Positions 38,231 to 48,384 of a stretch of 64,000 nt of DNA are shown here, in pieces. Within the stretch, counting starts at the first letter, position 1. Every line of letters starts with the position of its first letter. Source of the DNA: Sulfurimonas indica (lineage in GTDB: Bacteria; Campylobacterota; Campylobacteria; Campylobacterales; Sulfurimonadaceae); the NCBI RefSeq assembly GCF_009192995.1, contig NZ_SDID01000002.1, positions 1 through 64,000 on the forward strand, given 5' to 3'. Made by a program: the position numbers and the translations under genes. The notes below the pieces were generated by a model. It was given only the letters and a program-made list of their open reading frames with translations, had not been told where the DNA came from and searched no databases.

Positions 38231-38719
38231 ATGTTTGGCAATATTTTAGGAAGAAAAAAAGAAGATAATTCCCAAAAAGATGAGGTTCATGCAGCACTGG
38301 TTGAGAAAATATCGAAAATGAATCTTACTGAAATGCGCTCTTATATCAAAAACAAGATCAAAGATTTCGAAGTCTCTGAAGATGGACTCATAGAGGTTAT
38401 GCAGAGACTTACTATGGAAGATAAGAAGACAAAAACATACTATCTCAAAAGTGATGATATGGACACAAAAAAGAAAAAAGCTTTTGATCTGATTTTAGCG
38501 ATTGCAGAGAGTAAGAAGATAAACTTTACTGTCGTTGATCTGATGCAGAAGTTTCTTGAGGTTTATAAAGATATCATCACAGAGTATGACAGAGAGCATA
38601 AAGAGATATATGGCTCACGTCTGATCGATGCTGTTAATCTTGCTCTTGCAAATATAAATGAAAAAGCAGCATTAAAAAATAAGATGGATGTTTTAGGAGA
38701 GAATACCACTTCCATCTAA
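38231..38719 (+). CDS. Conserved-looking hypothetical protein, 162 residues
   Basis: A soluble, helical, strongly charged protein I do not recognise. It begins with a Gly/Lys stretch (MFGNILGRKKED) and continues in amphipathic helices (for example EVMQRLTMEDKKTKTYYL and FLEVYKDIITEYDREHKEIYG). It starts 10 bases after queF behind GGAG, so it is probably in the gyrB-to-queF transcript. Its last 27 bases overlap the 3' end of the convergent cca gene. Confidence 0.75.
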   Translation: MFGNILGRKKEDNSQKDEVHAALVEKISKMNLTEMRSYIKNKIKDFEVSEDGLIEVMQRLTMEDKKTKTYYLKSDDMDTKKKKAFDLILAIAESKKINFTVVDLMQKFLEVYKDIITEYDREHKEIYGSRLIDAVNLALANINEKAALKNKMDVLGENTTSI

Positions 38720-39937
38720 GTACTGCATTGCTTCTTCTTTTGTGTGAAACTCCTCACGCATCTGTTTTTCATACGCTTCATTCAATATTTTAGAAAACTC
38801 TTTTGAAGGCTTTAGCCCCAGTGCTATAAGATCTTTTCCTTCTATAAGTGGTGGTAGTGCTTTATGATAAACACCAAGCTGTTTGGCTCTTTGCGTGAGC
38901 TTTGTTATGTTTGTCTGTTCTTTTGGATAGAGTGCTAAAAGATAGTATGAAAAAAAAGCTATCTCTGTTTGTGTTGCTAACTTGTATACAGAGTAGTTTG
39001 TCTGCTTACTTAGGTCAAAAGAGATATCTGTTAGTTTTTCTACTCTTTGTAAAACCTCTTTTTCGTTAGTCAGTTTTTGTAAAAAAGAGCGTTGCTTCTC
39101 TTTTGAAAATTGTGATGTCAGTAGTGCCAGCATAAGTAGCAGTTTTTCTTTTTCACTTTCTAGAGAAAAAGATGCTGCTCTGTCCAGTGAGGAATAAATA
39201 AATTTTAATACACTCTTATGCAGACTTTGTAGTTCATCAAAAAATCTAAATCCGGAGAGCTCTTTTAAGAGTTTGATACCTTTGGAAGGTTGTTTTGATT
39301 TTAAAAGCAGTTTTTTTATCTCCTCAAAAATCCGCTCTTTTGGAAGTTCTTTTAAAATACCTGCTTCTATCATCTTTTTTGAGAGTAAAAAGAGTTCTTC
39401 TTCAACTTTCAAATTAAACCGGGTAGCAAAGGTAACAGCTCGTAAAACCCGCAAGGGGTCCTCTGGAAACTTTTGTAGGTCAACAGCTCTTAAGAGCCTG
39501 TTGTTTAGATCGATGATGCCGTTGTAAGGGTCAAGAATCTCATTAGCTATGACATCATAGCCGATAGCATTCATTGTAAAATCTCTTCGTTTGGCAGCTG
39601 ACTTGAAATCAAGATCGGTATAAATAGCTACTTCAAAACCTTTGTGCCCAGCTGCGGTTTTACTGTCACTTCGCGGGAGTGAAAAGTCCAGATCCAAATT
39701 CCCGTAAAGAAGTTTGACAACACCGAAGCTCTTTCCGACACTGTTCACTTTGCCGAATTCACGCAATATTTTCTCTACTTTTTCCAAAGAGTCTACATTA
39801 TAAAGTTCTATGTCTATATCTTTGGATTCTATCCCTAAAAAGTAGTCTCTTACATATCCACCGACAATAATTGCTCTTATATGGTATTGATTTAATTTAT
39901 CAAAGATAATATTTAATTTATTTGGATATTCAAACAT
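38693..39937 (-). CDS. cca: CCA-adding enzyme / tRNA nucleotidyltransferase
   Basis: A 414-residue class II nucleotidyltransferase. The N-terminal catalytic part has GGYVRDYFLG (residues 22-31) followed by the metal-binding DID (39-41), then RRDFTMNAIGYD, and the RNA-binding segment DPLRVLRAVTFATRF. These support a tRNA CCA enzyme or the CC- or A-adding subtype, since the family's division of labour cannot be read here. Poly(A) polymerase is less likely given the length and the small genome type. It converges with the 162-residue gene with a 27-base overlap. Confidence 0.88.
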   Translation of the reverse strand: MFEYPNKLNIIFDKLNQYHIRAIIVGGYVRDYFLGIESKDIDIELYNVDSLEKVEKILREFGKVNSVGKSFGVVKLLYGNLDLDFSLPRSDSKTAAGHKGFEVAIYTDLDFKSAAKRRDFTMNAIGYDVIANEILDPYNGIIDLNNRLLRAVDLQKFPEDPLRVLRAVTFATRFNLKVEEELFLLSKKMIEAGILKELPKERIFEEIKKLLLKSKQPSKGIKLLKELSGFRFFDELQSLHKSVLKFIYSSLDRAASFSLESEKEKLLLMLALLTSQFSKEKQRSFLQKLTNEKEVLQRVEKLTDISFDLSKQTNYSVYKLATQTEIAFFSYYLLALYPKEQTNITKLTQRAKQLGVYHKALPPLIEGKDLIALGLKPSKEFSKILNEAYEKQMREEFHTKEEAMQYLDGSGILS

Positions 39938-40051
39938 TTTATCACTTTTTATAGTATAAATAGCTCTTTTTAGGTGCTAGTACATGGAAACAATGAGAAC
40001 TTACTCTATAAGTATATCACTTATTTTACGAGGATATAACATTTATTTGGG

Positions 40052-40057
40052 TATAAT
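40052..40057 (+). promoter_or_regulatory. -10 element for typA
   Basis: GGGTATAAT lies 33 bases upstream of the typA start. Confidence 0.6.
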
Positions 40058-40089
40058 CGCGAAAAATTTTCCCAAGAAGGAAACCCCTA

Positions 40090-41898
40090 ATGCAAAAGAT
40101 TAGAAACATTGCGGTTATCGCACACGTTGACCACGGTAAAACTACACTGGTTGATGGACTACTAGAACAGTCTGGTACTTTTGGTTCACATGAGCACCAT
40201 GACGAAAGAGCTATGGATAGTAATGATTTAGAAAAAGAGCGTGGAATTACGATTCTTTCTAAAAATACAGCTATTCGTTACAAAGATTACAAAATTAACA
40301 TTATCGACACTCCGGGTCACGCTGATTTTGGTGGAGAGGTTGAGCGTGTACTTAAAATGGTTGATGGTGTTTTAGTACTTGTTGATGCCTATGAGGGTGT
40401 TATGCCTCAAACTAAGTTCGTTGTTAAGAAGATGTTGGCACTTGGTAAAAAGCCTATCGTTGTTATCAATAAAATTGATAAACCTTCAGCTGAGCCTGAT
40501 CGTGTAGTTGACGAGATGTTTGACCTTTTTGCAGATATGGGTGCAACGGATGAGCAGCAAGACTTCCCGGTTATCTATGCAGCAGCACGTGATGGTATTG
40601 CAAAGTTAGATATGGATGAAGAGGGTGGAGATTTTCAATGTATCTTCGAGACTATCATCAATGAAGTTCCAGAGCCAGAAGGTGATGCAGGCAATCCACT
40701 TCAAGCACAGGTTTTCACACTTGACTACGACAACTACGTAGGAAAAATCGGAATCAGCCGTATCTTTAACGGTACTGTTAGAAAAGGCGACAATGTAATG
40801 CTTGCAAAATCTGACGGTGAGATGGTGAAGGGTAAAATCTCTAAACTTATCGGTTTCCATGGTCTTAACCGTATGGAAATTGATGAAGCAGAAGCTGGTG
40901 ATATCGTAGCATTTGCCGGTATGGAAACAGTAGACGTTGGTGATACTATTGCAGACCCTGAGAACCCTGTAGCACTTGATCCTATGCACATTGAAGAGCC
41001 GACTTTAACAGTTGTTTTTGCTGTAAATGACTCTCCACTTGCTGGTCAAGAAGGGAAACACGTAACATCAAACAAACTCAAAGACAGACTTGAAGCTGAA
41101 ATGCGTACAAATGTTGCGATGAAGTTGGAGACTATCGGTGAAGGTAAATTCAAAGTTAGTGGACGTGGTGAGCTTCAGATTACTGTTCTTGCTGAGAATA
41201 TGCGTCGTGAAGGTTATGAATTCTCAATTTCAAGACCAGAAGTTATCGTTAAAGAGATTGAAGGTGTAAAATGTGAGCCGTTCGAACACCTTGTAATCGA
41301 TGTTCCTGAAGATTTAAGCGGTACAGTTATTGAGCGTCTTGGTAAACGTAAGGCTGAGATGAAATCTATGCTTCCAATGGGACAGGGTTTCCAGAGAATC
41401 GAGTTTGAGATTCCTGCTCGTGCACTGATCGGTTTCCGTGGACAGTTCTTGACAGATACAAAAGGTGAGGGTGTAATGAATCACTCTTTCTTAGAGTTTA
41501 GACCATTTACTGGTTCTGTTGAGTCACGCTCTTACGGAGCACTTATCTCTATGACTGATGGTGAGACTTTAGCATTCTCTCTCTTTGGTATTCAGGATAG
41601 AGGTGTACTTTTCATCGGTGTTCAGACAAAAGTATATGAAGGTATGATTATTGGTGAGCACTCACGTAGTAATGACCTCGTTGTTAATCCTATCAAAGGA
41701 AAAGCACAGTCAAACGTACGTTCAAGTGGAGCTGATGAGGCTATTAAACTTGTTCCACCACGTGAGATGTCTTTAGAGCGTGCTTTAGAGTGGATCGAAG
41801 ATGATGAACTTCTTGAAGTAACTCCTGAAAATATCCGTATCCGTAAAAAATTCCTTACTGAGACTGAGCGTAAACGTCATTCTCGTAAAGCAAAATAA
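40090..41898 (+). CDS. typA: Ribosome-associated GTPase TypA/BipA
   Basis: A 602-residue translational GTPase linked to 50S assembly at low temperature and to stress. G1 is AHVDHGKTT (residues 10-18), G2 RGITI near 55, G3 [15 protein letters not shown], and G4 NKID. The C-terminal BipA-specific region has [14 protein letters not shown]. The length is typical. It is monocistronic: its own TATAAT lies upstream and a clear hairpin terminator downstream. Confidence 0.97.
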   Translation: MQKIRNIAVIAHVDHGKTTLVDGLLEQSGTFGSHEHHDERAMDSNDLEKERGITILSKNTAIRYKDYKINIIDTPGHADFGGEVERVLKMVDGVLVLVDAYEGVMPQTKFVVKKMLALGKKPIVVINKIDKPSAEPDRVVDEMFDLFADMGATDEQQDFPVIYAAARDGIAKLDMDEEGGDFQCIFETIINEVPEPEGDAGNPLQAQVFTLDYDNYVGKIGISRIFNGTVRKGDNVMLAKSDGEMVKGKISKLIGFHGLNRMEIDEAEAGDIVAFAGMETVDVGDTIADPENPVALDPMHIEEPTLTVVFAVNDSPLAGQEGKHVTSNKLKDRLEAEMRTNVAMKLETIGEGKFKVSGRGELQITVLAENMRREGYEFSISRPEVIVKEIEGVKCEPFEHLVIDVPEDLSGTVIERLGKRKAEMKSMLPMGQGFQRIEFEIPARALIGFRGQFLTDTKGEGVMNHSFLEFRPFTGSVESRSYGALISMTDGETLAFSLFGIQDRGVLFIGVQTKVYEGMIIGEHSRSNDLVVNPIKGKAQSNVRSSGADEAIKLVPPREMSLERALEWIEDDELLEVTPENIRIRKKFLTETERKRHSRKAK

Positions 41899-41903
41899 TT
41901 TCT

Positions 41904-41921
41904 GATACCCTTTTGGGTATC
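41904..41921 (+). terminator. Intrinsic terminator after typA
   Basis: GATACCC, TTTT loop, GGGTATC: a perfect 7-bp stem 6 bases past the stop codon, followed by GTTCTCTT. Confidence 0.75.
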
Positions 41922-41967
41922 GTTCTCTTCCCTCTCTCAAAAATTAAAGACTGATTTATGCTATGAT

Positions 41968-41973
41968 TATAAT
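41968..41973 (+). promoter_or_regulatory. -10 element for the 88-residue membrane gene
   Basis: TATAAT with TATGAT just before it, 48 bases upstream of the gene. Confidence 0.5.
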
Positions 41974-42020
41974 AATTTTCTATGTCAAAACTGTTTGACA
42001 TAAACTTATAACAGAGGTAT

Positions 42021-42287
42021 ATGATGGATGGAATGTTATATTATGGAGTGTTGGTACTGCTTATAGGCTTGGCATATATGTTTTTTCAGCATAACAGTAC
42101 AGGTTTGCTTCTTATTACAGTTGTCATTGGAATCTATATTGTTTATTCACATACTACAGGACATACTGCAACAGAGTTTAAAAATGAGGTTGTTAATTCT
42201 ATTGATGAAGAAGCAGAGGGATTTAATGAGCGAAAGGGAATTGAACGTTTTGATCCTGAGAAAATGAAAGAGCAAGTTGAGCATTAA
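42021..42287 (+). CDS. Small two-span membrane protein, 88 residues
   Basis: Two hydrophobic segments (about residues 6-21 and 27-43) are followed by a charged acidic tail (VVNSIDEEAEGFNERKG). I do not recognise the family. The start may be 42021 or the next Met at 42024; AGAGG at 42013-42017 is better spaced for 42024. Its last 65 bases overlap the convergent hydrolase gene, a large overlap that lowers confidence in the 3' end of one of them, but both ORFs look coding. Confidence 0.7.
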   Translation: MMDGMLYYGVLVLLIGLAYMFFQHNSTGLLLITVVIGIYIVYSHTTGHTATEFKNEVVNSIDEEAEGFNERKGIERFDPEKMKEQVEH

Positions 42288-43239
42288 AAAATGTAACCAC
42301 TCTTTTATCAAGCCAATATTTTGGTTTGAAAAGTGAGCCTGAAATAAAACCGACATGGCCACCATGCTCTAAAATCTCCAAGATAATAGTATTTGATACA
42401 TCTTTTTGCTTTGGAATGACCTCTTGTGTCATAAAAGGGTCATCTTTTGCATGAATGATGAGCGTTGGTATCTTGATTTTTTTAAGGTACTGTTTTGAAG
42501 AGCTTTTGGTGTAGTAATCCTGCGCTGATGCAAAGCTATTGATTTTTGCAGTATAGGCTGCATCAAAGAGCCAGAAATCCTGTAGCTTTTTTATATCTTC
42601 TCGTTTAAGGCCTAATAGTTTTTGCATATCGTGCTTGTCATATTTTTTATCCAGTGCCAAACGCAGATCTTTTAAGAGAATGTTCTGATAAAACTTTGAA
42701 AAACCCTGCTTCATCTTATTTGCACAAACATCCAAAAGCATAGGTGCTGATATGGCAACAGCTGCATCAAAAGGAGCATTTTCTTTTGTTTCTCCCAGAA
42801 GTTTTAGCAGCATATTTGCTCCAAGAGAATAACCGATTCCAAAAAGCTTGGCTTGAGGATAGCGTTTTTTTACAGTATTGATAAACTCCAATGCATCCCC
42901 AGTATCTCCACTATGATAGGAACGGGCTTTGAGATTGTCTCTGCCGGAGCATCCTCGAAAGTGCATTAAAACAGAAGAAAATCCAGCTTTATCAAGTGCC
43001 TGCATAGCTCCTTGGATATAAGGTGATTCAAAAGAGCCTGCAAGTCCGTGAAAGAGAATAACAATTGGGGTTGTGTTAGTGTGATTTGTTATTTTATACC
43101 AATAGGCTTCGATGAAATCACCATCACTAAGAGTAAAGGTTTCTGTTGTAATATCGAGTTTAGGGAGCTTTCGAAAAAGGGACGCATAAACAGTTTGAAT
43201 ATGTCTGTTTTTGAGTCCAAAAGATGGTTGAAATTTCAT
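42223..43239 (-). CDS. YheT-like alpha/beta hydrolase
   Basis: A 338-residue hydrolase of the YheT/ABHD1-3 type. The oxyanion segment ILFHGLAGSFESPYIQG comes near residue 67, the nucleophile Ser in GIGYSLGANMLL, and the catalytic His in HGGHVGF near the C-terminus. The N-terminal NRHIQTVY motif is characteristic of this subfamily. The substrate is probably a lipid or ester but is not known. It diverges from nrdB. The final 65 bases overlap the small membrane gene. Confidence 0.87.
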   Translation of the reverse strand: MKFQPSFGLKNRHIQTVYASLFRKLPKLDITTETFTLSDGDFIEAYWYKITNHTNTTPIVILFHGLAGSFESPYIQGAMQALDKAGFSSVLMHFRGCSGRDNLKARSYHSGDTGDALEFINTVKKRYPQAKLFGIGYSLGANMLLKLLGETKENAPFDAAVAISAPMLLDVCANKMKQGFSKFYQNILLKDLRLALDKKYDKHDMQKLLGLKREDIKKLQDFWLFDAAYTAKINSFASAQDYYTKSSSKQYLKKIKIPTLIIHAKDDPFMTQEVIPKQKDVSNTIILEILEHGGHVGFISGSLFKPKYWLDKRVVTFFNAQLALSFSQDQNVQFPFAH

Positions 43240-43274
43240 AGAGTAATCTTATCAAAGTTTTATATAGAGATGGC

Positions 43275-43280
43275 TATAAT
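43275..43280 (+). promoter_or_regulatory. -10 element for nrdB
   Basis: TATAAT lies 33 bases upstream of nrdB, in the gap with the divergent hydrolase gene. Confidence 0.6.
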
Positions 43281-43312
43281 CATGCAATAATTATAATCAA
43301 AATGGAGCCACA

Positions 43313-44335
43313 ATGAACAGAAAACAGATATATAATCCAGATTCAACTGAAAATGTCAATGACAGGAAGGTTTTTGGTGGTAATCCAACAGGAATTTTTG
43401 AACTTAACAACATCAAGTATCAATGGGCATACAACCTTTGGGAGATGATGCTTAACAATACATGGTTTCCAAAAGAGGTTGATATGACACGTGATGTCAA
43501 TGACTACAAAAACCTCACGGAAGCTGAAAAAACTGCTTATGATAAAGCACTTTCACAACTTATTTTTATGGATTCACTTCAGACTAACAACCTGATTGAC
43601 AATGTCAATCCATATGTCACGTCTCCGGAGATAAATCTTATCTTGGTACGTCAATCTTTTGAAGAGGCACTTCACTCACAATCATATGCTGTTATGGTTG
43701 ACAGTATCTCTACAAACTCTGCAGAGATTTATGATTTGTGGCGTAGAGATATGATGCTTAAACACAAAAATGATGCTATTGCTGCAGTCTATCAAGAACT
43801 TGCTGAAAATCCGACAGATGAGAACTTTTTAAAAGCATGTTTTGCTAACCAGATTTTAGAAGGAATCTACTTCTACAGCGGCTTTACATATATCTATACA
43901 CTTGCACGTGCAGGAAAAATGCTTGGTTCTGCGCAGATGATTCGTTTTATCCAGCGTGATGAGGTAACACACCTTGTTCTTTTCCAAAATCTTATCAATA
44001 CCCTGAGAAAAGAGCGTCCGGACCTCTTTACAGATCAACTCAGAGCAGATGTTATTAAGATGTTTGAAAAAGCGGTAGATCTTGAGAGTCAGTGGGGTAA
44101 ATACATCACACAGGGACAAATTTTAGGTCTTACCGATGAGATAGTTGAACAGTATATCAAGTACTTAGCAGATGACAGACTTACTTCTGTAGGATTTGAG
44201 AAGTTGTATAATGTTTCCAATCCAATCAAATGGGTTGATGACTTTGCAAAATTCAATGATCAAAAAACAAACTTCTTTGAAGGTACAGTAACAAACTACT
44301 CAAAAGGTTCTCTCTCTTTTGACGATGACTTCTAA
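43313..44335 (+). CDS. nrdB: Ribonucleoside-diphosphate reductase class I beta subunit
   Basis: A 340-residue radical-generating subunit paired with NrdA. Metal ligands and the tyrosyl radical site line up with E. coli NrdB: Asp87 (MDSLQ), Glu118 and His121 ([10 protein letters not shown]), Tyr125, then Glu in [10 protein letters not shown] and Glu/His in RDEVTHL. The Tyr is retained, so it looks like an ordinary Tyr-radical class Ia enzyme. The C-terminal SFDDDF is the tail that docks on NrdA. The nitrilase-family gene overlaps its 3' end by 17 bases. Confidence 0.96.
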   Translation: MNRKQIYNPDSTENVNDRKVFGGNPTGIFELNNIKYQWAYNLWEMMLNNTWFPKEVDMTRDVNDYKNLTEAEKTAYDKALSQLIFMDSLQTNNLIDNVNPYVTSPEINLILVRQSFEEALHSQSYAVMVDSISTNSAEIYDLWRRDMMLKHKNDAIAAVYQELAENPTDENFLKACFANQILEGIYFYSGFTYIYTLARAGKMLGSAQMIRFIQRDEVTHLVLFQNLINTLRKERPDLFTDQLRADVIKMFEKAVDLESQWGKYITQGQILGLTDEIVEQYIKYLADDRLTSVGFEKLYNVSNPIKWVDDFAKFNDQKTNFFEGTVTNYSKGSLSFDDDF

Positions 44336-45065
44336 AAATAGAGCTGGGCATACACTTTGCTCGCTCCTGTTTGAAACAACTTCTGATTATGAACAAAACC
44401 TTCAGACACTTCTTTTTCTTGTAAATAAAGCAGAGGAAAACTCTCTTATAGTTGCTCCTGAAGTTTGTTTAACGGCGTATGACTATGATAATTTTGAAGC
44501 TGTTTTAGACTTTGCTCCTCACGCAATAGAAGCAATAAAAAAGGCTTCACACAATAAAATAATTATTTTGACAATTTTAGAACGACGTAATGATGAGGTT
44601 TTTAACTTCGCAAAAGTTTTTCACAATGGTGAGCTAGTGTATGAGCGTGCAAAAGCCAAGCTCTTTCGTTTTGGTGATGAGCATAAGTATATGCAAGAGG
44701 GAAGTGTTGAAGATTTTAAAATAGTAGAAGTTGATGGTATCAAAATAGCAGTTTTTATCTGTTTTGAGCTTCGTTTTAAAGAGCTGTGGTGTAAGAGTGA
44801 AGGAGCAGATGTGATTGCCGTTCCTTCTTGGTGGGGAGTACTGCGGCGTGAGCATTTTAAAATCTTCACACAAGCTTTAGCTCTTACAAATCAGTGTTAT
44901 GTGGTAGCAAGTGACAGTTTAAATGAAGAGTGCACAGCTATGAGTGGTATTATTAGCCCGCAAGGTGAGGCAGTGCGTAACGAAGAAAAAGATTGTTTAT
45001 GTCTACCTTATAGTCAAAAAGAGATTCGTTTGATGCGGCGCTATATGGATGTTGGAATAGAGTAA
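44319..45065 (+). CDS. Carbon-nitrogen hydrolase (nitrilase superfamily)
   Basis: A 248-residue amidase of the nitrilase superfamily. The catalytic triad is visible: Glu48 ([11 protein letters not shown]), Lys in [13 protein letters not shown] (near 112) and Cys in VFICFELRF (near 147). The VPSWWG segment follows. The substrate is not determined; members cleave amides or nitriles or act as omega-amidases. It overlaps nrdB, so it is in the same transcript. A hairpin follows between it and the convergent porin. Confidence 0.88.
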   Translation: MTMTSKNRAGHTLCSLLFETTSDYEQNLQTLLFLVNKAEENSLIVAPEVCLTAYDYDNFEAVLDFAPHAIEAIKKASHNKIIILTILERRNDEVFNFAKVFHNGELVYERAKAKLFRFGDEHKYMQEGSVEDFKIVEVDGIKIAVFICFELRFKELWCKSEGADVIAVPSWWGVLRREHFKIFTQALALTNQCYVVASDSLNEECTAMSGIISPQGEAVRNEEKDCLCLPYSQKEIRLMRRYMDVGIE

Positions 45066-45076
45066 TTTTTATGGTA

Positions 45077-45095
45077 TGCCTGCCTAAAGCAGGCA
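45077..45095. terminator. Bidirectional terminator hairpin
   Basis: TGCCTGC and GCAGGCA form a 7-bp stem with a CTAAA loop between convergent genes. An AT-rich run follows on the minus strand. Confidence 0.65.
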
Positions 45096-45100
45096 AGCAG

Positions 45101-46477
45101 CTAGAATCTGTAGCGAAGATAGAGACGGATGTCTTGTGCACTCTCAGCAACATTTGCTGCTAGGTCACTTGATCCTAGTTGTGATTTGATGGTTTCTATA
45201 TCCATCGGTGTTCCTGTTTGTGAACCGAAAAAGCCGTTACTTCCACTGTACTTGTAATCAAGATAAGTATAACGAAGTTGAACACTTAGGCCTTTTTGGA
45301 TATATTCTGTAAAGTAGGCCTCATATGCATTTCCGCGTGTTGCAAGTTTAGAACCGACTGCAGTGTCTTCTCCATAAGTAAAAGGTCTGAAGTATTTGCT
45401 TCCATGATTAAACTCAAGACCCCATTTTCCATTTTCAGACAGAGGTGAAGCAGTTTGGACGCCTACCCAGTATCCTTGACCACTTTTTTTATCCTGACTG
45501 CCAAGCATTGTGCTGTTTGCATTTGGATCAGTTTGTGTGTAGGCATATGAAGCAAACAGTGTTGTTTTGTTCCAAGACTCCATCGTATACATTGCCATTG
45601 CACTCGCCATGTTCATATCTCCGACAACTTGCAGTGTTGGGTCGTAATTATTTGGATTGTAGTTTCCTACATTGTCAAAGCCGGCATTTGTAATATCTAC
45701 AAGATTTGTTGCTTTTAAAATCTGAAGCTCTAAATGAAGCTTTTTAGTAGAGTATGGAATGAAATTAAATCCATACATATTGATATTTTCTCCGCTTTTT
45801 GCAAGAGGTGTAGGCGATGATTTTGATGAAGAGATACTGCTCATACCACGACCAAGTGCAAATTTCACAGCCAGGCCTGGAATAGAAGTGATGTGGGAGA
45901 AATCAAACTTTAGATGTCCTCCGTCAAACTCAGCTGCAACAATATGTCCCAAAGGAGAGCTAGCCGCCTCATCATCACGTAAGCTTGCTAGTTTGTTGTA
46001 TGATGTAGGTCTTCTTCCAACTCCAAAATTCCATGGAATATCACTACCAAAAGTATTAAATCCTTGATAATCAATATAAGCCTCTTTTACACGCAGCTGA
46101 TTATCTGTATTTGTCGTTGCACCATACCAGTCAAACTGATCAAAAGCTATACTCTCTGACACATTTGACTGTCCAAATACTTTGTTAAATGCAAGTTTTG
46201 TATAAAAATGGACATGTGTATCCGGTTTGTAATCCATAATGAGCCATAATCTGTTTGTTAGTAGAGAATCATTCTTTTTTGTATCTCCGTTAGCCATTTT
46301 ATAACGTATATTGTCATAAGAAAAACGATAATCGGCACCAAGTTTGAGATGCTCCCAAATCGCTGAGTTTTGTTCAAGTTTTGAAACTCTCTCTTCCAGT
46401 GAGGCTGTTATTTCAGCTTGTAGTAGTGATGTTGTTGCAAGAAGTAAGAACATCTTTTTTATTGTATTTTGTTTCAA
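45101..46477 (-). CDS. DUF3373-type outer-membrane porin
   Basis: A 458-residue exported protein. A signal peptide (about residues 1-21, ending TSLLQAEI) is followed by a short coiled segment (SLEERVSKLEQN) and a long beta-rich region of alternating hydrophobic residues ending in Phe (LRYRF), the classic outer-membrane barrel end. DUF3373 proteins are abundant in sulfur-oxidising Campylobacterota. The substrate is unknown. It converges with the nitrilase gene and has its own long upstream region. Confidence 0.82.
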   Translation of the reverse strand: MKQNTIKKMFLLLATTSLLQAEITASLEERVSKLEQNSAIWEHLKLGADYRFSYDNIRYKMANGDTKKNDSLLTNRLWLIMDYKPDTHVHFYTKLAFNKVFGQSNVSESIAFDQFDWYGATTNTDNQLRVKEAYIDYQGFNTFGSDIPWNFGVGRRPTSYNKLASLRDDEAASSPLGHIVAAEFDGGHLKFDFSHITSIPGLAVKFALGRGMSSISSSKSSPTPLAKSGENINMYGFNFIPYSTKKLHLELQILKATNLVDITNAGFDNVGNYNPNNYDPTLQVVGDMNMASAMAMYTMESWNKTTLFASYAYTQTDPNANSTMLGSQDKKSGQGYWVGVQTASPLSENGKWGLEFNHGSKYFRPFTYGEDTAVGSKLATRGNAYEAYFTEYIQKGLSVQLRYTYLDYKYSGSNGFFGSQTGTPMDIETIKSQLGSSDLAANVAESAQDIRLYLRYRF

Positions 46478-46855
46478 TTTAATCCTTGTTATTGTTTTTA
46501 ATCGCGAATAGTATCTAAAATAACTTTAAATACACTAAATTTGTTAATATGTTTTTATCACTTTTTTAGCTGTGTAAAAGTGGGTTTGCACTTGCGATGA
46601 TGAAGCCTTTATCAAATTAGATGAAAATCATACTTTACAGATAAGTAACAAAACTTTTACATGAATATTATAAGTTCTTTGATACTTCTGTATTCGTTGT
46701 CACTTAACTGGAGTCTCTTATCTGTTATTATTGAGTTTTTTTGGAGTCTATAACTATATTTATGAAAAAGAGGAATGATGAGCATTAAGCTTTTCACCTT
46801 CACTATGGTATAATCCCTATCATAAAATGAAACACGGCTACAGGAACAGAGTAAT
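46478..46855. other. Intergenic region between the porin and pcm
   Basis: A 378-base AT-rich gap upstream of two divergent genes. It holds the pcm -10 (46809-46814). The motif TGGAGTCT occurs twice, 34 bases apart, near 46709 and 46743. No gene or strong hairpin is seen. The porin promoter must lie near its left end. Confidence 0.45.
46809..46814 (+). promoter_or_regulatory. Extended -10 for pcm
   Basis: TGGTATAAT is an extended -10 promoter 42 bases before the TTG start. Confidence 0.6.
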
Positions 46856-47494
46856 TTGGATAGATTAAAAGCGACAAAGACGGCACGTTTGGCGGAGGAG
46901 TGTAATGCACAGTTTCCACTCTCTCCAGAGATAAAAGAGGCGATAGCAAAGACAGATAGAGAGGCGTTTGTACCGATGGGGTTTCGTCATCAGGCTTACA
47001 AACTTGATGCATTGCCAATCGGAGCAGATCAATATATAAGCTCTCCTTTGACAGTAGCAAAGATGACAGAGTATCTTTTTCCTCGTGGAGCAGACAGAGT
47101 TTTAGAGATAGGCTGTGGTAGTGGGTATCAGGCAGCAGTACTTTCCCATCTTTTTCGTGGTGTGTTTACGATTGAGAGAATCGAGCCGCTAATACTAGAA
47201 GCAAAAAAGCGTTTTCGCCAGCTTGGTATCAACAATGTTCATACCCGCACGGATGACGGACAAAAAGGGTGGATTCAGTATGCGCCTTATGACAGGATTC
47301 TTTTTTCTGCAACAGCCAAATCAATCCCTCCTAAACTCTTTGAGCAGTTGGCTGATGGTGGTATCCTTGTAGCACCGATAGAGAAAGATGGCAAGCAGGT
47401 AATTACTCGCTTTTTAAAAGAGGGTGAGAGAATCATAGAAGAAGAGCTTGAAGATTGTGATTTTGTACCGGTTCTTGATGGTGTTGTAAAATAA
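46856..47494 (+). CDS. pcm: Protein-L-isoaspartate O-methyltransferase
   Basis: A 212-residue repair methyltransferase that converts isoaspartyl residues back to aspartate. The segment GADQYISSPLTVAKMTEYL and SAM motif VLEIGCGSGYQ (near residue 81) are typical, followed by TIERIEPL. The start is TTG at 46856, with AGGAACAG 7-14 bases upstream; no ATG lies in frame at the right place. thyX follows after 48 bases. Confidence 0.9.
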   Translation: MDRLKATKTARLAEECNAQFPLSPEIKEAIAKTDREAFVPMGFRHQAYKLDALPIGADQYISSPLTVAKMTEYLFPRGADRVLEIGCGSGYQAAVLSHLFRGVFTIERIEPLILEAKKRFRQLGINNVHTRTDDGQKGWIQYAPYDRILFSATAKSIPPKLFEQLADGGILVAPIEKDGKQVITRFLKEGERIIEEELEDCDFVPVLDGVVK

Positions 47495-47542
47495 AGCTTC
47501 ATTATAGTAAAATAGAGTAACACTTAAGAAGAGGGCATAGAG

Positions 47543-48376
47543 ATGGAAGAGATGTACGGTATAAAATACAGCCGGCCACAGGTTGTTTTACTACAAGATA
47601 CAGGAATCGGTGTAGCAGAGACCGCAGCACGTACCTGTTATGACAGTTTTTCTAACAGTGAAAATGGTGTTATAAAAGAGTTAGAGCATAAACTGCCTGA
47701 TGCAAGTATGTGTGATATGCTCAATGAGATAGAGGACTCTGCTCTTTTAGAAGATCTGGCATGGACCTATTTTCATCACTCCATACTTGAACATGCAAAC
47801 CTCTCTTACTTAGTTCGTGGTACCTCACGTGGAGTGCTTCAAGAGCATGCCCGTCATCGTATTCAAGCTATCTCTGTTCGTTCAACCCGTTATACAATGA
47901 GTGGGATTATCAATGCCTTTGTTGCTGCACAACATGGTGGAGATAGAGAGTTCTTTATTGATATTGTAGAGTCGTATGATATGTTTGTTACAGCAGACAG
48001 GGATTATAACCGCTTGGAAATTGGAGCGATGTATGACAAACTTCTTTTTCAAAAACAAAAAGTAGATGATTTTTATGCTAGTGCAGTTGCAAAAAGCTCC
48101 TTGCCTCTTTTAGAAGAGTTTAATGGTAGACCACAAGAGCTCTACGAGGCACTGCAGGCTGGAAAGAAAAAACGTAATGTTGGTGATGCGTTCAAGCATA
48201 TCATTACAGATAATGTCAAAGTAGATATGGTGGTTACTTTTAACTTGAGAAGTCTTAAAAACTATTTTAATCTGCGTGAGAGTGGAGCAGCATATTTTCA
48301 GATTCGCTGGCTTGCTCAAGAGATGATGAAAGTTACTCCAAAAAAATATCTTGATTTGATTATTAAACAGAAATAG
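47543..48376 (+). CDS. thyX: Flavin-dependent thymidylate synthase ThyX
   Basis: A 277-residue ThyX that makes dTMP from dUMP with FAD and methylene-tetrahydrofolate. The signature region RHRIQAISVRSTRY starts near residue 104. The HHSILEHANLSYLVRG segment and the substrate-binding NLRSLKNYFNLR near residue 235 are present. It is longer than many ThyX proteins (about 200-250), which is known in the family. No thyA is in the window. A small lipoprotein follows after 8 bases. Confidence 0.92.
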   Translation: MEEMYGIKYSRPQVVLLQDTGIGVAETAARTCYDSFSNSENGVIKELEHKLPDASMCDMLNEIEDSALLEDLAWTYFHHSILEHANLSYLVRGTSRGVLQEHARHRIQAISVRSTRYTMSGIINAFVAAQHGGDREFFIDIVESYDMFVTADRDYNRLEIGAMYDKLLFQKQKVDDFYASAVAKSSLPLLEEFNGRPQELYEALQAGKKKRNVGDAFKHIITDNVKVDMVVTFNLRSLKNYFNLRESGAAYFQIRWLAQEMMKVTPKKYLDLIIKQK

Positions 48377-48384
48377 GATAAATA

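Noticed and set aside
38693-39937. Reading the cca gene as poly(A) polymerase
   Set aside because: Length and motif spacing fit tRNA nucleotidyltransferases better, though the family is mixed.
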